Shown: positions 15,828-23,500 of the stretch, piece after piece
Numbering within the stretch: the stretch's first letter is position 1
Layout of the letters: every line of letters starts with the position of its first letter
From: Bacteroidetes bacterium UBA6491
GTDB lineage: Bacteria > Bacteroidota > Bacteroidia > NS11-12g > UBA9320
Length of the DNA stretch: 24,128 nucleotides
Direction: 5' to 3'
Assembly: GCA_002436505.1 (NCBI GenBank)
Contig: DJML01000118.1
Coordinates: 1-24,128 of the forward strand
Made by a program: the position numbers and the translations under genes
Notes under the pieces: model-generated
Seen by the model: only the letters and a program-made list of their open reading frames with translations
Told to the model about the DNA's origin: nothing
The model's database searches: none

Positions 15828-17300
15828 ATGGATATCAAAGAAGTTGAAAATAGTGTTACTGAAAAGTACGAAAAGGAACTTGAAAGCTGGATAAGCAGAA
15901 AAAAGGCAGCCATTGATCTTATTAACTCAATCGGAACATTGCTTTACGATAAGAGCATTGAACTGGTATTGTTCAGAAATCTTCTTGTCGATCAAAGTGT
16001 TTCAGAGATATTGAGTTTGCACAAATACGCAAAGGATGTGGTAAATAAACCCATTAACATCTTTGACTCTGCGGAATTAGCACGGATAATAACAGGAATG
16101 GACCTTGTCCCTTCAAGAATTGATATTGGCAAACTAGCCTATGAATGGCAGGAAGTCCATAATGAATACAAGAGTAAATTTGATTTCATATCTGACAAAC
16201 TATCAGGTTTTGTCGAAAAAGAAGAGCACCCGCTCGTACCGAAGGACGTGATCCTGTATGGCTTCGGAAGGATCGGACGTCTTGCTGCAAGAGAATTGAT
16301 AAAAAATACCGGCAAAGGACAGCAACTGAGGTTAAGGGCAATTGTGACCAGAACGAATTCGGATACAGATATCATTAAGAGAGCATCTTTATTGCGAACC
16401 GACTCTGTTCATGGCCCGTTTCCGGGTACCATTATTGAAGATCTTGACAATAAATCGCTAATAATAAATGGTCAGATCATACACATGATCCAGGCTGCCA
16501 GCCCTGACCAGGTGGATTATGAAACCTTTGGCATACACAATGCTCTTGTGATAGATAATACCGGTGCATTCAGGGACCGTGAATCACTCGGTTTACACTT
16601 GAGATCAAAAGGTGTCGGTAATGTATTGCTGACGGCTCCGGGCAAAGAAATGCCCAATGTTGTCTATGGTGTCAATCACGAGGACCTGGATATTGAAAAA
16701 GAACACCTGTATTCCGCCGCTTCATGCACCACCAATGCCATTGTACCCGTTTTAAAAGTGATCAATGATCATCTTAAAATTGAGAAAGGACACATTGAAA
16801 CGGTCCATGCCTATACCAACGACCAGAACCTGCTGGATAATATGCATAAGAAGTTCAGGAGAGGGCGCTCTGCGGCAATAAATATGGTTATCACTGAAAC
16901 CGGTGCCGGTAAAGCGGTTACGAAAGTTATTCCATCCCTTCAGGATAAATTAACGGCTAACGCTGTTCGGGTCCCTACACCAAACGGTTCGCTGGCAATC
17001 ATGAATTTGACGGTTGCCAAAGAGACCAATCTGGAAGAAGTCAATAGCCTGATGAGAGACGCAGCCCTTAACGGACAACTTGTTAGCCAGATTTTCTATT
17101 CCATTGACAATGAGCTGGTGTCCAATGATATCATAGGAAACGGATGCTGTTCGGTTTTCGACAGTCCGGCAACCATTGTACATCCTGACAATAAATCTGT
17201 GGTGCTTTATGTTTGGTACGACAATGAATATGGATACACCAGGCAAGTGATCAGATTAGCCAAACACGTGGCGAAAGTAAGAAGGCCGACGTACTACTGA
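15828..17300 (+). CDS. Glyceraldehyde-3-phosphate dehydrogenase with long N-terminal extension
   Basis: 490 residues from the ATG at 15828, about 150 longer than a classic GAPDH. It oxidises glyceraldehyde 3-phosphate to 1,3-bisphosphoglycerate with NAD(P). The Rossmann motif is YGFGRIGRLAA (about 144-154), the catalytic cysteine is Cys300 in SAASCTTNAIVP, the activating His is in TVHAYTNDQNL, and the C-terminal WYDNEYGYTRQVI is typical. The N-terminal part (1-140) is helical and unlike the core; comparable extended GAPDHs occur in Bacteroidota. The usual cofactor loop differs (IVTRTNSDTD), so NADP use or a gluconeogenic role is possible but unproven. The frame is open to a TTG at 15801, which I did not use. 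It appears monocistronic. Confidence 0.92.
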   Translation: MDIKEVENSVTEKYEKELESWISRKKAAIDLINSIGTLLYDKSIELVLFRNLLVDQSVSEILSLHKYAKDVVNKPINIFDSAELARIITGMDLVPSRIDIGKLAYEWQEVHNEYKSKFDFISDKLSGFVEKEEHPLVPKDVILYGFGRIGRLAARELIKNTGKGQQLRLRAIVTRTNSDTDIIKRASLLRTDSVHGPFPGTIIEDLDNKSLIINGQIIHMIQAASPDQVDYETFGIHNALVIDNTGAFRDRESLGLHLRSKGVGNVLLTAPGKEMPNVVYGVNHEDLDIEKEHLYSAASCTTNAIVPVLKVINDHLKIEKGHIETVHAYTNDQNLLDNMHKKFRRGRSAAINMVITETGAGKAVTKVIPSLQDKLTANAVRVPTPNGSLAIMNLTVAKETNLEEVNSLMRDAALNGQLVSQIFYSIDNELVSNDIIGNGCCSVFDSPATIVHPDNKSVVLYVWYDNEYGYTRQVIRLAKHVAKVRRPTYY

Positions 17301-17686
17301 GAAAGTTTTCTGAATTAAATACACTAACCAGGTTTTGAGCTATGTGAACCTGCTTTTGGCCATTATCCTTATGAATCCCGGTAACAAATTTTGTTGCCAG
17401 TGATCTTCAACCTTTTTTAACGAATTCAAAGAGAGCTACATTGTATTTATTTCGGAAAATATTACCTAAAAATTGAGTAAATAATGGGGTCGACGCCTAA
17501 TTAATCGTTATTTTCCAATCTGTTTCAGAAGCAATAATTATTACATTCTACTGAAAGTGTTTGAATATTTCATTAAAAAACGGAAGAAAATCAGTTTTTA
17601 AAAAAAGGGAAGCTAGCTTTAATATTCGTAATTTGGACCTGCATTAGTTGCGCGGTTTAAAAAGTCAGTAATTTAAAAGCATCGGT
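17301..17686. other. 386-bp intergenic region before the HMA gene
   Basis: AT-rich. After the GAPDH stop there is a weak stem (CAGGTT 17329-17334 / AACCTG 17347-17352) followed by CTTTT, a possible poor terminator. The T/A-rich stretch 17570-17635 and TAATTTGG near 17629 may belong to the promoter of the downstream three-gene set. No gene or RNA motif recognised. Confidence 0.4.
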
Positions 17687-18019
17687 ATGAAAAAAATTAT
17701 CGCAGTAATGTTCTTCGCTGCAATTTGTCTGACCACATTCGCACAGGAAAAAACAGAAGAGAAAATAGAAATTAAAACTTCTTCTGTATGTGGGATGTGT
17801 AAGGCTACAATCGAAAGAGGTTTAAAGAATGAAGTAGGTGTTAATAAGGCAAAGCATGACCCTAAAACAAAGGTGGTTACTGTGCTTTACGATCCGTCTT
17901 TGACATCGCCCGAAAAAATAAGGAAAGCAATTACCATTACAGGATACGATGCAGATGATATGCCGGCAGATTCAACCGCATACAGTAAACTTCATAATTG
18001 TTGTAAAAAAGATCATTAA
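17687..18019 (+). CDS. Exported heavy-metal-associated (HMA) domain protein
   Basis: 110 residues: signal peptide (1-19, MKKIIAVMFFAAICLTTFAQ) then one HMA ferredoxin-like domain (about 25-93) with the metal-binding loop SSVCGMCKATIERGL (Cys35, Cys38). GITGYDADDMPA-type sequence at the end of the fold matches MerP/CopZ-like proteins. A short tail carries a second cysteine pair and His residues (LHNCCKKDH, Cys105-Cys106), unusual for simple HMA proteins and possibly a second metal site. Location should be periplasmic, so a carrier or scavenger role for Cu(I) or Hg(II)-like soft metals is inferred. It is 17 nt upstream of a thioredoxin-like gene on the same strand. Confidence 0.88.
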   Translation: MKKIIAVMFFAAICLTTFAQEKTEEKIEIKTSSVCGMCKATIERGLKNEVGVNKAKHDPKTKVVTVLYDPSLTSPEKIRKAITITGYDADDMPADSTAYSKLHNCCKKDH

Positions 18020-18036
18020 CACAAAAACCAATTCTT

Positions 18037-18807
18037 ATGAAAAAAATTATCCTGTTTGTTCTTAGTGCGTTCATTGGAAATGTAGGATTCTCGCAATCCT
18101 ATGCCACCGACTTTACGCTGGATGATTGTTCCGGATCCCCACAACATCTGTTTGGAGAGCTCGATCAGGGCAAGGTTGTGGTGATCACGTGGGTGATGCC
18201 ATGTTTCTCATGTGCCGGACCTGCTTTAACAGCGTCTAATGTTGCTAAAAGCTATTCCTCGTCGCATCCTGGACAAGTCCTGTATTACCTTTCTGATGAT
18301 TACGGAAACACTAACTGCATCTCACTGAATAGCTGGGCCAATCAGAATAATATTTCGGCGAATTCTGTTTTTTCCAACGGATCATTGAAGATGTCAGATT
18401 ATGGAACGGATGGAATGCCAAAGGTTGTTGTCGTTGGTGGTCCAACCCACAAGGTTTACTTCAACAAGAATTACAGCGGCGCCGGAAATCCCAGCGAGAT
18501 ACAGTCCGCAATAAATCAGGCGCTCACGGAATCAACGGGAATTGAGGATAATTTATCCGTGGCAAACTCCCTGTCCGTTTATCCAAATCCGGCAGAGGAT
18601 ATTACCTATGTCTCTTTCGATCTGAGAACATCTCAATACATAGATATCGAAATTTTCAGTGTTCTTGGGGAAAAACTGGAGACCATTCAATTGGGCAATC
18701 GTGGGAACGGGCATCACAAAGTCGAACTGAACACGTCTTCATATAGCAACGGAATATATTTCATAAAGATCGGCAACAGGACGACCAGATTCATGGTTTC
18801 CAGGTGA
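18037..18807 (+). CDS. Thioredoxin-like protein with T9SS sorting domain
   Basis: 256 residues in three parts: signal peptide (1-20, ending GFSQ); a thioredoxin/peroxiredoxin-like domain (about 22-160) with the CxxC motif in WVMPCFSCAGPA (Cys56, Cys59) and a cis-Pro-type loop DGMPKVVVV; and a type IX secretion C-terminal domain (about 175-256: LSVYPNPAEDITYVSFDL, FSVLGEKLETIQLG, GIYFIKIGN). The last part directs export through the gliding-linked T9SS and attachment at the cell surface. A surface-located thiol-redox protein next to an HMA carrier suggests handling of thiophilic metal or disulphides. It is the middle gene of a closely spaced three-gene set. Confidence 0.87.
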   Translation: MKKIILFVLSAFIGNVGFSQSYATDFTLDDCSGSPQHLFGELDQGKVVVITWVMPCFSCAGPALTASNVAKSYSSSHPGQVLYYLSDDYGNTNCISLNSWANQNNISANSVFSNGSLKMSDYGTDGMPKVVVVGGPTHKVYFNKNYSGAGNPSEIQSAINQALTESTGIEDNLSVANSLSVYPNPAEDITYVSFDLRTSQYIDIEIFSVLGEKLETIQLGNRGNGHHKVELNTSSYSNGIYFIKIGNRTTRFMVSR

Positions 18808-18828
18808 TGGTTTAAAAAATCTTAATTC

Positions 18829-19854
18829 ATGTCAAATTACAGCACGGTATATATTCTTTTGATCACTTGCTTGTTTTCAACCTTGCCTTCTGACTTGTTT
18901 GCACAGGGCTGTTGTTCTGCAGGTAGCGGATCTCCGATCGCTGGAGGTGCATTTCCTGGGGTACTGGAGGACGGACAAATGGAAGTCAGCACAAGTTATC
19001 GCTACATTAGCACAAACAAGTTTGTTGATGGGGATAAGTCAATACCTCCTACACTGGATAACTATTCTACTAAATTCATGTATTCACGAGTAGGGTATGG
19101 TCTTAATGAAGATCTGACAATATTTGTTGAGTCCGGTTATTATCTTGATCAAAGAGAAATAACACTTAATGCGGCGAATACCCTTACATCTAAAGGGATC
19201 AGCGATCTGATCATTTTCCCCCGCTGCAATGTCTATAATAAGGCCAACGAAAGATCACGCACATCTTTAACCGTGGGATTGGGCTATAAGATACCTGTAG
19301 GGAAATATAATGACTCTGCTGCATTTCATGAACCATTCAGCGGGCAAACCTATTATTTTATCAAACCTCCTTCTGTTCAGCCTTCAACCGGATCCCATGA
19401 TCTTATTATTAATGCCTTTTTATTTCGGGGATACCCACTTGGAGGCTTTAATGTTTTTGCCAATTTGAGCTATGTTAAAAAGGGTTGGAATCCGAAAGGC
19501 GAGAAATTCGGAGACTTCGCAAGTGCGGCATTATTTGCTTCAAAGACGTTATATGTTGGTTCCAATAGTCTGGGTTTGATGTTGCAGGCCAGGTATGAAT
19601 GGATCGATCAGATGAAATTGAACAAGACCGTTTTATTATATAATTACCCGAATTATGACTGGGAAGCAACAAGCAGTCAAAAAGTGTTCATAACACCACA
19701 ACTAAATTTTACTGTTAAAAAGCTCACGTTTTTCTTGTTAAGCGATATACCGGTCTATCAGTACGCAAAACTTGCGTCTATAGTTTCTCAACATCAATAT
19801 ACCGGGGGTGTTTCCTATAAATTTTTATTGCCTAAAAAAGCGGAGACACTGTAA
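18829..19854 (+). CDS. Outer-membrane beta-barrel protein with N-terminal Cys-Cys
   Basis: 341 residues. A signal peptide (about 1-25, ending DLFAQ) is followed at the mature N-terminus by GCCSAGSGSPIAGGAF, an adjacent cysteine pair (Cys28-Cys29) that could bind metal or form a redox centre. The rest has alternating hydrophobic and aromatic strands separated by polar turns (YGLNEDLTIFVESGYY, LTVGLGYKIPVG, LGLMLQARYEWID, GVSYKFLLP), as expected for a beta-barrel of the transporter/porin kind. No TonB plug domain is present. It starts 21 nt after the thioredoxin-like gene, so a joint function in metal or small-solute passage is likely but unproved. Confidence 0.8.
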   Translation: MSNYSTVYILLITCLFSTLPSDLFAQGCCSAGSGSPIAGGAFPGVLEDGQMEVSTSYRYISTNKFVDGDKSIPPTLDNYSTKFMYSRVGYGLNEDLTIFVESGYYLDQREITLNAANTLTSKGISDLIIFPRCNVYNKANERSRTSLTVGLGYKIPVGKYNDSAAFHEPFSGQTYYFIKPPSVQPSTGSHDLIINAFLFRGYPLGGFNVFANLSYVKKGWNPKGEKFGDFASAALFASKTLYVGSNSLGLMLQARYEWIDQMKLNKTVLLYNYPNYDWEATSSQKVFITPQLNFTVKKLTFFLLSDIPVYQYAKLASIVSQHQYTGGVSYKFLLPKKAETL

Positions 19855-19987
19855 TTTTTCGTGAGTGTTTCATTCAGGTGTGAGTTGTATTCAGCCATTA
19901 CTACCTTTTTAGCATAGGAAATAAATATTAATACAGGGATACAACAAGCATGAAATGGTGATGAATATTTCCTATTTTAGCAACATT

Positions 19988-20821
19988 ATGAAATTTAAAA
20001 ATCTAAATAAAGTCAAAATATTGGGTTTTTTGGCTACTGTATTGTTTTTGTCTTTCATGTTAAATGCATGCTCCTCAGAGAAGAGCAATGATCCTAAACC
20101 AGATCAAAAAAAGGATGATGATGTAAAAGATATACCTTTAAACTCTTTGAAGAGCTTTGAATACCCGGGGGTATGGAAAGCGGAATTTGTTTACGAAAAG
20201 GGTCTTTTCTCAGAGATTGTCTGGGGTGGAACAGATACAATGGATATCATATATGACGGAGCTTATATCTCTGAAATGAAATCACCGAAACTTGTGGCAT
20301 CTTCTAATTACAACAATTCAAATGGACAATTAATGGGGTTCAGCTTTAACCCTGATCCTTCAATACAGTGGGTCAATTATCATTACAATGGAAATGAATC
20401 CCAACCAACAGGATATGACTGGCTTTGGAAGAAGTTTAAAAATGGATCCTGGCAGGTAGACACCCTGTATACAATTAGAAACCTACAGTACAATGCTGAA
20501 GGCGGAATAATTTCAGCTGACGTTAAGAATTTTTCAGCGGGTAGTGTGTTCAATGCAACCTTTGAACTGATATCAAAGCAAAATGTGTTCTTTGACAATA
20601 CACCACTTCATGTACTTCCACAGTTTATTGACGGAGCATATGGTTTAACTAAAGTGAGTAAACAGTATGTTAAAACGTGTACATTAAAAAAAGGGGGAGT
20701 TGTGAACACGGTTGTGAAATACAATTATGAATGGGATGCTGATGTAGATCATCTGCCAGTGAAGATTACCTATACGCCAGATTCAAATCCTACTGAAAAG
20801 TTTTTTGAGTGGAATAAATAG
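19988..20821 (+). CDS. Lipoprotein of unknown function
   Basis: 277 residues from the ATG at 19988. The leader carries a lipobox, FMLNAC (Cys28), followed by SSEKSNDPKPD, a polar linker typical of Bacteroidota lipoproteins; the frame is open upstream to 19955 but those residues would spoil the signal peptide. The mature part is beta-rich with alternating aromatic residues (VYEKGLFSEIVWGG, YNAEGGIISADVKNF, EWDADVDHLPVKITYT), recalling the YD-repeat or DUF4595-like proteins of this phylum. No catalytic motif seen. Not obviously linked to the three-gene set upstream (133-nt gap). Confidence 0.75.
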   Translation: MKFKNLNKVKILGFLATVLFLSFMLNACSSEKSNDPKPDQKKDDDVKDIPLNSLKSFEYPGVWKAEFVYEKGLFSEIVWGGTDTMDIIYDGAYISEMKSPKLVASSNYNNSNGQLMGFSFNPDPSIQWVNYHYNGNESQPTGYDWLWKKFKNGSWQVDTLYTIRNLQYNAEGGIISADVKNFSAGSVFNATFELISKQNVFFDNTPLHVLPQFIDGAYGLTKVSKQYVKTCTLKKGGVVNTVVKYNYEWDADVDHLPVKITYTPDSNPTEKFFEWNK

Positions 20822-20853
20822 GAGCCGGGATTCTTTCCGTCGCACCTACCCGT

Positions 20854-20887
20854 CCACTATTTCAGGTCTTTTGAGGTTCTATAGTGG
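20854..20887. terminator. Possible bidirectional hairpin between convergent genes
   Basis: CCACTAT and ATAGTGG form a perfect 7-bp stem around a 20-nt loop in the 71-bp spacer between the lipoprotein gene (plus) and the small beta-barrel gene (minus). There is no T-tract on either side, so termination is uncertain. Confidence 0.3.
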
Positions 20888-20892
20888 CACCT

Positions 20893-21336
20893 TCAGAAGG
20901 CAAATCCAATAGCCAGAATAGGAACTACGCCACTCTCAAAATCATCTCCGGGCATAAAGGCATAACCCAGCCCGCCTTTGGCAAATAAACCCGAGTTGCC
21001 GGTAAACCTGTATGCCCCATAAGCAATGGATAACACTTCATTCAGATAAACCCCTCCAAACTCTGCTTTGTGTTTTGGCGTGCCCGCGTAAATGGTCGCT
21101 CCCAGACTATAACCCAGGTAGTCTTTCCCGTAGTAAAATCCTCCAACTGAACCAATAATGCCAAAATTATCCCCAAAGGGAATGATCCTTTCATAGACAG
21201 CGATCGGGGCAAGACCGTACACCGTTAAACTGACAACATTCAAACGATGTTCATGCTTAGGCTCTAAATAAGCGTTCTGAGCCAATCCCCTTAAGCCCAG
21301 TAAAAGCATTACACATATAAGTACCGACTTTTTCAT
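20893..21336 (-). CDS. Small outer-membrane beta-barrel protein
   Basis: 147 residues: signal peptide (1-19, MKKSVLICVMLLLGLRGLAQ) then about eight short amphipathic strands (SLTVYGLAPIAVYERI, NFGIIGSVGGFYYG, LGYSLGATIYAG, GLFAKGGLGYAFMPG) and a C-terminal aromatic end (ILAIGFAF), the usual BAM recognition signature. No family assigned. Its -7 box TAACTTTG lies only 7 nt before the ATG with a TTG at the -33 distance. Confidence 0.82.
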   Translation of the reverse strand: MKKSVLICVMLLLGLRGLAQNAYLEPKHEHRLNVVSLTVYGLAPIAVYERIIPFGDNFGIIGSVGGFYYGKDYLGYSLGATIYAGTPKHKAEFGGVYLNEVLSIAYGAYRFTGNSGLFAKGGLGYAFMPGDDFESGVVPILAIGFAF

Positions 21337-21343
21337 GGACCAT

Positions 21344-21351
21344 CAAAGTTA
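21344..21351 (-). promoter_or_regulatory. -7 promoter box of the small beta-barrel gene
   Basis: TAACTTTG on the minus strand fits TAnnTTTG exactly. A TTG starts 23 nt further upstream, near the -33 distance of Bacteroidota promoters. The box ends 7 nt before the ATG, so the transcript would have almost no leader. Confidence 0.55.
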
Positions 21352-21507
21352 AGGTCTGGGTTGGGCTGAATCAATGTCCTGGCTCATGATTTCTCTCATG
21401 TCGAATTGCCGGCATTATCAGCAATTAATGAAATTAAAACTTTCAGGATTTGTCTACCTCAGGGTATTCGTTTCAGCTGTTACAAACAGAATTTGATAAG
21501 AACGAGA

Positions 21508-22089
21508 TCAATAATTCAACCTGTCATCAAAGGCTAGCACAAAAAAGGCTACCAAAAGTAAGGATGGAGAAAGTACTACGGACAGGGCAAATACACCTTG
21601 GCCCAGGAAAAAAAGAACACCTGCCAACAGAATGCATAATGCGACCCACTTCTTGCCAACATTTGCTATCAGCAGAAAGATTCCATTCGCCAGGAGAGAA
21701 AGAGGCATCATCAATCCTACCCAGCCTGCGGCAAATTGCTTTGGATCTGGTTCCTCCGTCATCGCAAAAAGAAGTTCTCTTGCTTCAAATCCTTTTAACT
21801 CTCCGATGATTTCCATAGTGTACAGGGCCATGTTCCCGGCACCTGCGGCAAATGCTCCAATGACACCCAATACCAGTGAGACGACACCCAGAGAAGCTCT
21901 TGACTTCCCGATCCACCCCGCTATTGCGACATTGGCACCAATGAGAAACATACCACCATACTGGCCAAAGACGCCCTGTAAAAAAAGATCATCTTTAACG
22001 AGCCCATCATACAAACTACTGACAATTAAAAATACAGGGGCCAGTATGAGACAAATTTTGATCAATCTATTTACGGATCTGGTATACAT
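21508..22089 (-). CDS. Multi-pass membrane protein of unknown function
   Basis: 193 residues with about six hydrophobic helices (ICLILAPVFLIVSSLYDGLV, GGMFLIGANVAIAGWIG, LGVVSLVLGVIGAFAAG, LMMPLSLLANGIFLLIANVG, ALCILLAGVLFFLGQGVF, LSPSLLLVAFFVLAF). It recalls general Bacteroidota integral membrane proteins of the DUF4386 type, but I cannot confirm a family. An extracytoplasmic or cytosolic loop in the middle is charged (EARELLFAMTEEPDPKQFAA). A TATTTTAG box on the same strand (22112-22119) may serve its promoter. Single gene. Confidence 0.75.
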   Translation of the reverse strand: MYTRSVNRLIKICLILAPVFLIVSSLYDGLVKDDLFLQGVFGQYGGMFLIGANVAIAGWIGKSRASLGVVSLVLGVIGAFAAGAGNMALYTMEIIGELKGFEARELLFAMTEEPDPKQFAAGWVGLMMPLSLLANGIFLLIANVGKKWVALCILLAGVLFFLGQGVFALSVVLSPSLLLVAFFVLAFDDRLNY

Positions 22090-22293
22090 GATTTAATTTA
22101 ATTTTATCAAGCTAAAATACAAAAAATAATAGTTTTGAACTCGTGTCTGTTATCCGCTATTGAAAAACACATAGATATTTTAAAATTGATCCCGAACGGT
22201 TCATTTGTTAATACGGTCACGGATCCCTTGACGCAGGGCAAATGTTAAACCAATTCCTGCGTTAAATCATCCGGCATTTATTGTAGTGATCTT

Positions 22294-22301
22294 TAACTTT
22301 G
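22294..22301 (+). promoter_or_regulatory. -7 promoter box of the DUF6512-like gene
   Basis: TAACTTTG, an exact TAnnTTTG match, 4 nt before the ATG at 22306, predicting a leaderless transcript. A clear TTTG at the -33 position is not seen. If a leader exists, the real start may instead be Met at codon 14 or 17. Confidence 0.45.
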
Positions 22302-22305
22302 AGCT

Positions 22306-22839
22306 ATGGCTAACACCGTCCGGTCAAAGGTTTTGTCCTGGCACATGCATGGCATGTGGGTCGTAATCGTTCTTGGCTTCATTTTTCACTTTGCTTTTGA
22401 CCTGCTCAATAGACCAGGATTCCTCGCAGTCTTTTTCCCTGTGAACGAGAGTGTATGGGAGCATTTAAAACTTGGACTTTGGCCTGTGATCTTAATGGGA
22501 CTGTTTGAATTTCTGACCATAAGGTCGGTGGCCAATAATATCATACATGCTGTTTTACTTCGATTCTTCTTGATCAATGGAACCGTTCTTATTGTTTTCT
22601 ACACGTACACTTTCTTCCTTGGCCATTCAATTGTTCTGGTGGACATACTTGTATATATGGTTGGTGTGATAGTGGGCCAAAGATCTGCGTTAAGACTTTT
22701 TAGTTCAAGATCACTCCCCTGGTCGTGGCTTTCCCTTCTGTTGATGTCATTAATTGTACTTCTTTTCGGCTGGTTTAGCTATGAACCGTTGCACCAGCCT
22801 ATATTTATGGATAGTCGAACCGGTCAATTTGGAATGTGA
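22306..22839 (+). CDS. DUF6512-like membrane protein
   Basis: 177 residues with five or so membrane helices. The diagnostic part is near the N-terminus: FIFHFAFDLLNRPGFLAVFF then PVNESVWEHLKLGLWPVILM, the NESVWEHLK motif typical of DUF6512-type proteins. Function unknown. The TGA stop (22837-22839) and the TGA stop of the convergent cupin gene (22854-22856) lie in two TGATCA copies, leaving 14 nt between the genes. Confidence 0.8.
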   Translation: MANTVRSKVLSWHMHGMWVVIVLGFIFHFAFDLLNRPGFLAVFFPVNESVWEHLKLGLWPVILMGLFEFLTIRSVANNIIHAVLLRFFLINGTVLIVFYTYTFFLGHSIVLVDILVYMVGVIVGQRSALRLFSSRSLPWSWLSLLLMSLIVLLFGWFSYEPLHQPIFMDSRTGQFGM

Positions 22840-22853
22840 TCAGTTGATGGTGA

Positions 22854-23381
22854 TCATTTGAATTTATGAACCAGCTTACCCCAGCCAAATAATTTGCCTG
22901 CAATTGAAATGATCACGCTTATGATCTTAAAAAAAAATTCAGGTTGAGGGGTTGAAAAATCCTTGAGTCCAAGACGTGGTGAGAGATAAAAGTATTTTGC
23001 GATGTTCACAGAACTTCCCGGCCTGGACAAGTTCAGCGTTGCCATAATGAAGAACATTCGGTGAATGTCTGCACAGGGGCTATACGTAACCCTTACTTCA
23101 ATTTCTTCGTCCGTATTATTTACAATTGAATGCACAATTCCCTTTTCCACAAAAAGTTCTTCCCCCTGCTTTTTAATCATGGTTTCGCCACCCACTTTAA
23201 ATTGAACTTCACCCTTGATAAGATGGAAATGCTCATCTGAATATTTATGTATATGAGGGTCAACTTTACCTTTGGGTTCCATTTTCCAGTTCATAACAAA
23301 TTCAGATTCATTGAATGAAATACATCTGAAAGTCTGTTTCTCAAAAGAAAATGGCTGAAATACGATGTCTGAATTTGTCAT
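22854..23381 (-). CDS. Cupin-domain protein with C-terminal hydrophobic segment
   Basis: 175 residues. Cupin motif 1 is GKVDPHIHKYSDEHFHLIKG (His43, His45, Glu50 as metal ligands) and motif 2 GEELFVEKGIVHSIVN (His84), so a single-metal beta-barrel cupin is expected, about residues 30-110. After the fold comes a hydrophobic C-terminal segment (FFFKIISVIISIAGKLFGWG, about 149-168) that may anchor the protein or serve another interaction. Enzyme versus binding role cannot be told. A terminator for the next gene lies just upstream. Confidence 0.82.
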   Translation of the reverse strand: MTNSDIVFQPFSFEKQTFRCISFNESEFVMNWKMEPKGKVDPHIHKYSDEHFHLIKGEVQFKVGGETMIKKQGEELFVEKGIVHSIVNNTDEEIEVRVTYSPCADIHRMFFIMATLNLSRPGSSVNIAKYFYLSPRLGLKDFSTPQPEFFFKIISVIISIAGKLFGWGKLVHKFK

Positions 23382-23448
23382 ATATTTTTAGCAAATAAAT
23401 GAATTATTCCGAGGTGAAAGGTTTGATCACCTTTTCAGGAATTCTCAT

Positions 23449-23473
23449 AAAAGCCACCCTGCGGAGGGCTTTT
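23449..23473 (-). terminator. Hairpin terminator of the repeat-protein gene
   Basis: AAAAGCC and GGCTTTT pair around an 11-nt loop, and CCCT/AGGG can extend it, about 28 nt after the stop of the minus-strand repeat-protein gene. T-run on both arms allows bidirectional function. Confidence 0.65.
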
Positions 23474-23500
23474 CATTGAATATTTTATTGCACGTGCAGG

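Noticed and set aside
21632..22096. A 154-codon plus-strand open frame opposite the six-helix membrane protein
   Set aside because: The minus strand gives regularly spaced hydrophobic helices; the plus frame is a shadow.
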